A DNA stretch of 64,000 bases from Molanna angustata (lineage: Eukaryota; Arthropoda; Insecta; Trichoptera; Molannidae), in assembly GCA_963576475.1 (NCBI GenBank), contig OY754977.1, positions 27,911,796 to 27,975,795 of the forward strand. Reading direction: 5' to 3'. Shown piece by piece: positions 57,091 to 64,000 of the stretch. A program made the translations under genes and the position numbers. The notes beneath the pieces are model-generated. The model was not told the DNA's origin, did no database searches, and worked only from the letters and a program-made list of their open reading frames with translations. Within the stretch, counting starts at the first letter, position 1; each line of letters starts with the position of its first letter.

Positions 57091-57244
57091 TCACAATTGT
57101 ACACTTACACCACACTTTTGTCTTTGACTTTGTACTGAATTGTCTTTATTATGTATATTAATCTGTGGAACAATGTAATTGGCTTACTTTCCTGATTATT
57201 ATTTTTTTTATTAATGTTAAATATGTAACAGCTGTTTTGTTTCC

Positions 57245-57282
57245 CAAAATAAAATAAATAAATAAATAAATAAATACATAAC
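57245..57282 (+). repeat. (AAAT)n tract
   Basis: AAATAAATAAATAAATAAAT run after AATGTAATTGGCTTACTTTC; probably the end of an unidentified LINE tail. Confidence 0.7.
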
Positions 57283-57378
57283 GATTATTTTTACGATCAA
57301 AACAAAACATACGAAGTATTTTATGTATCTTTCGATTATAAGTCTTATCTTTTAACTATTTTATACGATGATTATTAT

Positions 57379-57403
57379 CGATGGGTTGGCGACAGAGCGG
57401 TTG
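57379..57403 (+). mobile_element. SINE-A scrap
   Basis: ATGGGTTGGCGACAGAGCGG is the first ~25 bases of SINE-A; nothing further matches. Confidence 0.45.
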
Positions 57404-57900
57404 GAACAGAGAAGAAAACTTTGAAAATGATCCTCAATTGTTTTTATTTTATTGTTTGCCCAATTTGTTGATAACGTAATTAGAGGTGTTATCAGAAGCA
57501 CGTTACTCAAATCGAGATATATTTAATAGTCTGTAGATATAGGAATTAAGATGTCAGATGAGATTTGCTGCTTAACCAGAAATTTTAATAATATTAACCG
57601 TAGTCACGTGACATTGCGTGCTTTCTTTAGTTTACTATGTAGCCATCTATGTATGTTCATGAAAAGGATTGTGGAAAGGATAAACCTTCAATGTGCGTAA
57701 TAACTACTTTGTTCGCGCACGTGCTATGTATTATTTTAACATACTTGGTTTTAATGTCAATGGCATTATTACTGTAAAATATTTTTTCATTTTATTGGTA
57801 ATATTATTAACAACAAATTGGACCACCTAAGAAATGGAGAGATAACTGGAGGTCGGCGTCATAGGAAAACTTGCGGAAGGGAGACACTTTCTTAAAAAAG

Positions 57901-57985
57901 AACTGGGGGGGGCAAGTCTGGTCAACTGGCGAAATTAAAACCATCCAAATTTTCTATAATATCTTAAGATGTTATAGAACTCCAT
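57901..57985 (+). repeat. Two-copy dispersed repeat, copy 2
   Basis: AACTGGGGGGGGCAAGTCTG, AATTAAAACCATCCA and TAATATCTTAAGATGTTATA match 40044-40155. Confidence 0.55.
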
Positions 57986-58045
57986 AATTTAATTATATCA
58001 CTCTTTTCTATTATCATCGTTTTCTAGTCTCATGAACATTTTAAA

Positions 58046-58112
58046 TCTGTGAGACACCGGCTTAGAAAATTGCTTTCATTCTTTTCAATTATTTAGTTTT
58101 CGGGAGCCGCGT
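58046..58112 (+). repeat. R300 repeat, 5' fragment
   Basis: CTGTGAGACACCGGCTTAGA, TGCTTTCATTCTTTTCAATT and TTTTCGGGAGCCG match the first ~65 bp of the family. Confidence 0.55.
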
Positions 58113-58193
58113 TAAGTCTTAATAAAATGTCACATAAGGCTAAATATATTATATTTTGATATATTTTGGTATATATACTTCATCTATAGGTAC

Positions 58194-58363
58194 TTTTTTT
58201 TTAAATGAATATTATGTCCTTGTTCATCACATCTTCCTACGTTCCCTTAATAAAGCATTAATGCTTGTGCTATAGGTGAACGAAATCGATCGAGGCTGGA
58301 TTCAAACTCGCGACCACTGGATTACTAGCCCAGCGCGCTAACCGCTCTGCCATCGACCCATCT
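58194..58363 (-). mobile_element. SINE-A copy
   Basis: Head with GAGTTTGAATCC B box (one change), body and T-rich plus-strand end all present; the tail is slightly deleted (TGTTCATCACATC). Confidence 0.8.
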
Positions 58364-59399
58364 TAGATCGATATCGAAAGTTGAATCTCATGTGATAGAT
58401 GCAAGTAGAAGTATTGTCTAGAAACAAAATAACACTCTCTCGATAGAAAATAATTCCGAAAGTACATACTTGTTTTAAACGTCAAACTATAAATCCTCAA
58501 CAATATTGTTGAATATTATCGAAACACTATGACTGTTTAAGATGTTAAATTTATGTTTTGATTTTTGATTTGTCGCTAACGTCATACCTGTTTCGTTCAA
58601 TTCAAGTCCACAAACCCCACCGCTTCTTCTTCAGTACGAGTAGTGGATTAAAATTCTCAGAGCTTGCGATGCCTTAATAAGCCTGTTGAGGAAGTTTGAT
58701 TTCGATTTGAAAACTAAGCTTTTAAAATAAATAAATCCTTTAAAATATTTTCATCTTAAATAATAATGCAATCATATCTTGCCCACCGTTAGGGATAGCC
58801 TTTTTCTAAAAACGAAATGAATTTGTCGTATACCAGAAGAACATAGTCCTGCGTGGGTTTAATTAGGAACAAAAAAGTTTACCCTACCTGTCGCTGGCTG
58901 AAATAGCTCTCAGTCCTGGATACTGAGCATCCGGGGGCCCATTCAATTTACTTTTTCGTGTTCAATTAACGAGTTCTGCCTGAAACATGTTGCCACGAAC
59001 GTAAATGAATCCGTGTAGCAAAAATTCAATACCTATAAATTAAGGATTCGATGCGGGTTTGTGGTTTCTGAAGGTTTATATTTTACCTTTTACTCTGCAA
59101 TAATATGACACGATTAGGCTGGGGGAATCTCTACATATTTTAAAAAGAATGATTTTGAGTAAGGTTATTCGATTTATTTACAGATAACATAAAGAACGCA
59201 AAAGTAGCTTGTATTATTTGTACTGAATTAAAATATATTCTACGCAAATGAAAATCGTTATTGATATTATCCACAAAGATAAAAATACGATATTTGATAA
59301 TATTAATATTATCCAACAGAATTTATTTCTTTTAATGAATCGACAGTATTAATCTCGGTCCCGTTTGAGAGGATTTTATGCAGTAGTAGAGTTTTTGTA
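58364..59399. other. Non-coding; moderately GC-rich patch 58840-59010
   Basis: The patch (CTACCTGTCGCTGGCTGAAA, GATACTGAGCATCCGGGGGC) resembles no repeat elsewhere in the window. It could be regulatory or an old element. No protein is recognised. Confidence 0.45.
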
Positions 59400-60042
59400 C
59401 GGTTTTTCCAACTTTGATTTCAAAAAACACCAACTTAGAGGATTCGCAGCATATATTTTCCCTTAACTTTTGATCCGATTGATTCGTAAACCCAAAAATT
59501 TCAGAATATAGAAAATTTTAAGTGTACATAACTTTTATGATCAGAATTTAGAATTTTCGTTTCAGTCAGGGGTTATCTACTTTTGAATTTTTGCTTTAAT
59601 TTTCCATATTATTCCATATAATTTTTCCATTTTATAAAGAAAAACATTTTATTTATGATAAATTTATCCATTTTTTTGAAAATATTGATAAACGCCAATA
59701 CTAGATAACGCTAGATAATTTAATATTCTACAAAAAATATGTATAACTCAAACTTTTTTAACAATTTCTATAAAAATTGAATTTAGTGACGACATCGTTT
59801 CATGCAATTTGTATGGCTGAATAGTTTGATACTTAATCTCCATCATATATACATACATAATCTTTTTTTATTCTGGGTAGGAAGAAAGGACTGACCTTTA
59901 TTCAATCCTATCTTGACATACATACCTACAAGTTTTATATAGAAAACAAAATATCTTAAAATATTCAATAATTTGATTGCTACGTATTCGTCAACTTTAC
60001 CTACATACTATCGCTATCGACAGTTGGATCACATGTAACTTG
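59400..60042 (-). mobile_element. DINE/Helentron-like repeat, reverse copy
   Basis: Minus-strand reading gives GTTACATGTGATCCAACTGT then CGATAGCGATAGTATGTAGG (60030-59990), GGTCAGTCCTTTCTTCCTAC near 59890, and a 3' part ending near AAGTTGGAAAAACC. Central microsatellite and terminal stem-loop are missing. Confidence 0.55.
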
Positions 60043-60149
60043 TTTAACATATATGACAGGAATGTTATTGTCATTTGTTTTGAAATTTTGTTTATCTAAT
60101 ATGAACATGACTATGCCAACATAATTCTGAAAGACGGAAACGATAGAAG

Positions 60150-60268
60150 TGTAAATAATACACGGGAATTTTCACAAAGATGGATGAATGTGAGTGAGGT
60201 GATTAATTTATATGTAAATACAAGAGCGTATGGCACTCGGTTCGCTCTGATAACCCCAAAAACATGAA
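60150..60268 (+). pseudogene. Old LINE tail related to 46331
   Basis: The reading RWMNVSEVINLYVNTRAYGT followed by RFALITPK aligns with YMDVNEAKHVCQDRGIWRSV followed by LSAYPK at 46600. The nucleotide match is loose; an old copy. Confidence 0.5.
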
Positions 60269-60719
60269 CTAAAAAATCTCTTTATATCATTGTTTGAATA
60301 CAAGGAACATCATAACATCAAAATGCCGTTTATATACACAGCGTTAAATATGTACAGTTTATTTCTGGTACAAAGTTCTGAAATTGTTTTTAAATGTCTT
60401 TTTTATAGCAATTTTTCACTCGTTGCACCTGTGAGTGGGGTAAAAGCTCCCACTTGTAGGCGGAGTGCATAAATAATCTACCCTGGCAGCCCCAGACACA
60501 CCCTAGACCCTCCACAAAATCCCAGGAGATCAGGAGGTAATCTTACGCCCGCTAGTGCAAACAATACGCACAACGATCTTATCTTCGGAGAGTGAATAAA
60601 AACCAAATTAGAAATGCAGAAGTGGAAATAGGATTTGAACGCTATTCAACACTTACGTGCTGGCTTGAGCTTATTGTTGTATAACAGTAAATGCACTCGA
60701 ATGAAATACATATACCTAC

Positions 60720-61800
60720 TTGAATTTTGCAAAAAACGAATTAAGTAACTCGTATAGTTATCCTTCATGCCTTGATCATATATGGAGTAATATAAAAAAC
60801 ACAGAAAATATTAAATCAATTATTGGGAAAAATAATATAACAGATCACCACCCAAACATTTTTGTGTACGAATCAAACAAAAATGTACAAAAAAAGACTG
60901 CCTTCAAAAATAACAGGATAAAAAATAAATTTCATTATTTACAACCGCATAATATTATATTACATGATAAATCATACATGGTCCACAATGCTAGATTGTC
61001 ACAATCCTGTTACAACAATTTTGAAAAATCCTTAAACACATATATAATATGATAACTTGTACCACACAAAAAACTATAAATCAATCATCAAATTTGAGAC
61101 AAATAAAACCATTGATCACACAAGGATTAATTATATCCATACTTAATAAAGGAAATCTCTATCGACTCACAAAAATAAATCCACTCACTACTATACACAA
61201 AATGCAATATTAAGTATTTCAAAATAAAAATTTAGTAATTAAAGTATTTCATTATAAAAATTATATTAAAAAAATATTTGATTATCCAACCATTAATGTA
61301 TTTCAAGATTTTAAAGTTTCAACTGTTAAAATATCTACAAAAAAATCTCATTGTTCCAAATTCATAAAGATACATATTCTTATAAATTCAAACTAATTGT
61401 CATTTTCTATAAGCAGCAGAATAAATTCACAAGGATGTATTACCATTCCTCTTTTACATAGGTACAACTGCCTCACAACATTTCTATAAGTATAAAGGTA
61501 CTAAGTGGTTAAATGAACTCCCTTCGAGTGTTAGACTCGAAAAAAATTATAATATATTTAAAAATAAAATTAAAAAATTGTACTCATTTATTTGTGTAGC
61601 TTCATATTTTTTAGTAGATGTACAATGTTTTGGCAAATGTAACAATATTAAATAGATGCTCCCCTCTTTTAACACGAGATTTTATCTCAATTAAAGAGGG
61701 TTATTATGAATCATGTGATGGAAATTGTATATCTTTTAAAATTGTGATTTATATGTGAAATTTTTATTGATTTTGTAATAAATATATAAAAAAATCAATC
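60720..61800 (+). pseudogene. Jockey-type LINE with deleted RT: endonuclease end plus C-terminus
   Basis: The frame from 60720 has SYPSCLDHIWSN and GKNNITDHHPNIF, the LDHIw.N and ITDHfP end of the APE-type endonuclease. It continues as PLITQGLIISILNKGNLYRL, the linker before the RT. The RT itself is missing. At about 61490 the C-terminus resumes (YKGTKWLNELPSSVRLEKNY, IFKNKIKKLYSF). A 3' UTR follows to TCAATCAATCAA near 61800. An internally deleted copy. Confidence 0.7.
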
Positions 61801-61894
61801 AATCAAGCGCAAAATAACAATGAAAAGACATGAAATGCTATTAATGAAATAATAGATATAAATAAATAAAACAAAGAAAAGAAAAAATTAATTA

Positions 61895-62035
61895 GTAAGT
61901 TTATTTAAATTTATTTCTCACGCAAATATTGCTTCTCTGGGTTGAAAACACTAGTTAATTGGAAGAAATTGCCATACGGCAATTAACTCGCCACTTGCAG
62001 GGTGCAAGGAGGTGTTCATTATTATTATTATTAAA
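61895..62035 (+). mobile_element. Jockey/CR1-like LINE 3' UTR
   Basis: TTTCTCACGCAAATATTGCT, GAAATTGCCATACGGCAATT, AACTCGCCACTTGCAGGGTG and (ATT)n. It is the direct form of the fragment at 44915-45062. Confidence 0.65.
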
Positions 62036-62744
62036 AGTTATCGGTAAACATTTTGACATATTTCAGAGGAGAGACGGACGGTTTGCGCAAATACTTACTA
62101 CATAATTGTAAAACTCACATTTGCCCTCTGTGCATCACACATGATCTTTTTTGAGTTATTTGTCGATAAACATAAACATAATTCTTGATTTTTTCGGAAA
62201 CAAAGAATCATAATGACCATTGACGAGAGTGACGATTGTGTATATAAACAATCATTATTATTTTATTTCATACGAATTTGAAGCAATCTTCAGTATTAAA
62301 TAATAAAGTAATTTTAAAAAAATAATGTAGTGAATACGATAAGTGTTTGAATAGCGAAAACATGTTGTCTCATGTTGATGCATCAACATCATTTATTTCC
62401 CAACTTGACACAAAGTATATTGAAAAAACACTCTTCTTTACGATGTAAACAAAATCTCCTCTCTTTTTCTGATAGCCTGACCTCCGCTCCCAGGAGGGTT
62501 AGGACTTTAGAGTATGCTGGCGACTAAGAGACCAGCAGGGGTGAGGAGATGATAGTATTCTTTCCAGAAATGTTTTCTTCGTGTAATGGATAGGTACACA
62601 ATTCTTTTTGATAGTGATCTGAAATAGATTGTATGTACCGGTCAAAGTTTATCGATGAAAACACATATAAATATAGTGTTTAGCGATGGGCATTGAAATA
62701 AAAAGTATTTTTATAGATATCTTGTTACGAATTATTTAGAAATA
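62036..62744. other. No gene recognised
   Basis: Contains a short GC-richer patch at 62455-62545 (CTCCGCTCCCAGGAGGGTTA) and GTTTAGCGATGGGCATTG at 62679, weakly like a hAT end with no partner found. Confidence 0.5.
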
Positions 62745-63105
62745 TATGATAAGAAATGAGGATATAAGACGGGAATGTATGATGGAAAGATATATCGTAA
62801 GAAAGATGAAAATAAATGCCCTAAGATGGTTTGGCCACATACATGAATGAGTGATGACAGACTGGCAAAAAAAAAGTATGATAAAAGAGCGGAAAGTAGA
62901 AGTCGGCCAAGGAAAAGATGGCACGATTACATTAATGAAATTTTGGAAGAAGGAGACGTTAGAATTAAGAATAACAGAAGAGGGTGTATGAGACAATGCA
63001 TGGACGCAAATGAAGATAGAAATGTATGTCTAGAGAGAGGCGTCAGGCGTTCGTTTCTCTTTGCCTACCCAAAATAGGAAAATGGCGTGATGATATCGTA
63101 TGGTG
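62745..63105 (+). pseudogene. RTE-type LINE C-terminus, decayed
   Basis: NEDIRRECMMERYIVRKMKI, NALRWFGHIHE, a break, then SRPRKRWHDYINEILEEGDV, NNRRGCMRQCMDANEDRNVC and RSFLFAYPK. It is the same family as 46331-46720, with a similar tail (CCTACCCAAAATAGG, ATGGCGTGATGATATCGTAT). Confidence 0.8.
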
Positions 63106-63123
63106 GAAATAAAATTGGAATTC

Positions 63124-63242
63124 AGATGGGTCGGTGGTAGAGCAGGCATTGTGTTGGATTCGTGATCCAGTGGAAGCGAGTTTGAACCCCACCCTATCTC
63201 TAGCATTACAAGCATTTATAATTAGTTTAGGGAATGTATATG
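63124..63242 (+). mobile_element. SINE-A, old diverged copy
   Basis: AGATGGGTCGGTGGTAGAGC, TTCGTGATCCAGTGGAAGCG and GAGTTTGAACCCC keep the tRNA-like outline. The body is reduced to AGCATTTATAATTAGTTTAG. Confidence 0.65.
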
Positions 63243-64000
63243 TTTTCGATAAAATGGCATATTTGTTGTGTAAAAAAATCTGATTCTATCATTGCAATAA
63301 AATTGAATTGTAAAAATATATTTGAATTTAAATTAAAAAGTAAAGTTTTGGAAGTTTTATAGAAAGTCAACGTATTCGACAGTTCGAAAATTATCAACGA
63401 CATTGTTACAAATCGTTGAAAAGTTTGAAAAAATCTCATTATTCAATTAAGAGAGCGTCTCGTTAAAATTTGAAAGGAAACTCTCCTAGTTAATGCAAAA
63501 GTTTCTGGTTATGAAAGCATATAATAAAATTGAGAAAACCGGAGATATTATTTACTGTTACAGAGAATATCGATAGGGGTAAACCAGGATTATTGAAGGG
63601 TTACATTAAAAAGAACAGTTTCATTCTTTGAAGTTTTGTATTAATTATGATTTTTTTACTCAGGACTATGTGAAACGTTATAATATACATAAGTTATTAT
63701 CAAAATGATATGTATCAATAAAAGTTATTTAACCCTTTCTTAACCGAATTATGAAAGCATTATGAAAATAAATATGTTTCATAAAAAATGGGCAAAATAT
63801 GTGATTATAAAGAGATTTTGATAATTTTAAATTTTTTTTTTCCTTTTTTTATAAGATTTTGATAATTTTTAAAATTTAACGATTCTAATTGAAATCATTC
63901 ATACATATATAAAACTATATACTTTTCTAAATTTTTTTTTCATTTTTGATTATTATTAGAGATTGAAGGAAACATAATTACTTAATGAAAAAAAATATAG
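63243..64000. other. No gene recognised
   Basis: Very AT-rich to the end of the window. TTATAAAGATTTTGATAATTT-like words are repeated near 63810 and 63850. Confidence 0.55.

Noticed and set aside
62679..62697. hAT element end (TAGCGATGGGCATTG)
   Set aside because: No partner inverted end or 8 bp duplication found nearby.
4980..63242. tRNA genes at the many GAGTTCGAATCC / GGTTCGATTCCC sites
   Set aside because: All lie in SINE copies with a shared non-tRNA body. Acceptor stems do not pair and several copies lack the tail or B box.
1..64000. A prokaryotic-style or defence-type multi-gene system
   Set aside because: There are no operons or adjacent intact genes. Apart from the two receptors, all protein-like sequence is broken transposon material.

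Overview
This is an insect genomic window, most likely lepidopteran. It is very AT-rich, with coding islands separated by kilobases of non-coding DNA. It has no operons, no Shine-Dalgarno-spaced genes and no prokaryotic features. The lepidopteran assignment rests on an insect FMRFamide-receptor-type GPCR pair, dense tRNA-derived SINEs, Jockey/RTE-type retrotransposon tails, many TAGGTA/TACCTA words, and a fragment at about 40970-41010 that I remember as common in moths and butterflies. No species can be named.

The only intact protein-coding genes I can support are two tandem seven-transmembrane receptors on the minus strand, at 41410-42519 and 51799-52905. They look roughly 60-65 % identical by eye, share the same short N-terminus, and each lies in one uninterrupted coding exon with a candidate 3' splice site just upstream of the ATG. 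They look like a local duplication of an FMRFamide-receptor-like gene. The 9.3 kb between them is filled with retrotransposon and MITE debris.

The rest is a transposon landscape. Left part (1-15 kb): a DINE/Helentron-like repeat (3.26-4.27 kb), a Jockey 3' tail split by a 238 bp insertion, SINEs, a 638 bp near-perfect foldback nested in another repeat (8.46-9.59 kb), a 200 bp hairpin element, and a mariner relic whose two halves face each other (14.4-15.2 kb). Middle (16-40 kb): a 568 bp TIR element with TA target duplication (18.1 kb), a 90 bp minisatellite that is also an open 30-residue-repeat frame (23.6-24.0 kb), a degenerate satellite of about 230 bp units (28.8-30.5 kb), a hAT-type MITE (30.9 kb), two non-LTR C-terminal fragments and a PIF/Harbinger relic (38.3-39.1 kb). 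Right part (41-64 kb): the receptor pair, then many broken non-LTR retrotransposons, SINEs and repeats.

Nothing here looks like a new multi-gene system. The items most worth a second look are the receptor duplication, the 90 bp minisatellite with a single-copy coding-like relative at 46950, the 13 bp duplication around the foldback, the inside-out mariner, and a short repeat family that appears to share its 3' hairpin with a LINE in the same window. Most long frames in the window are shadows or repeat-derived and are not annotated as genes.
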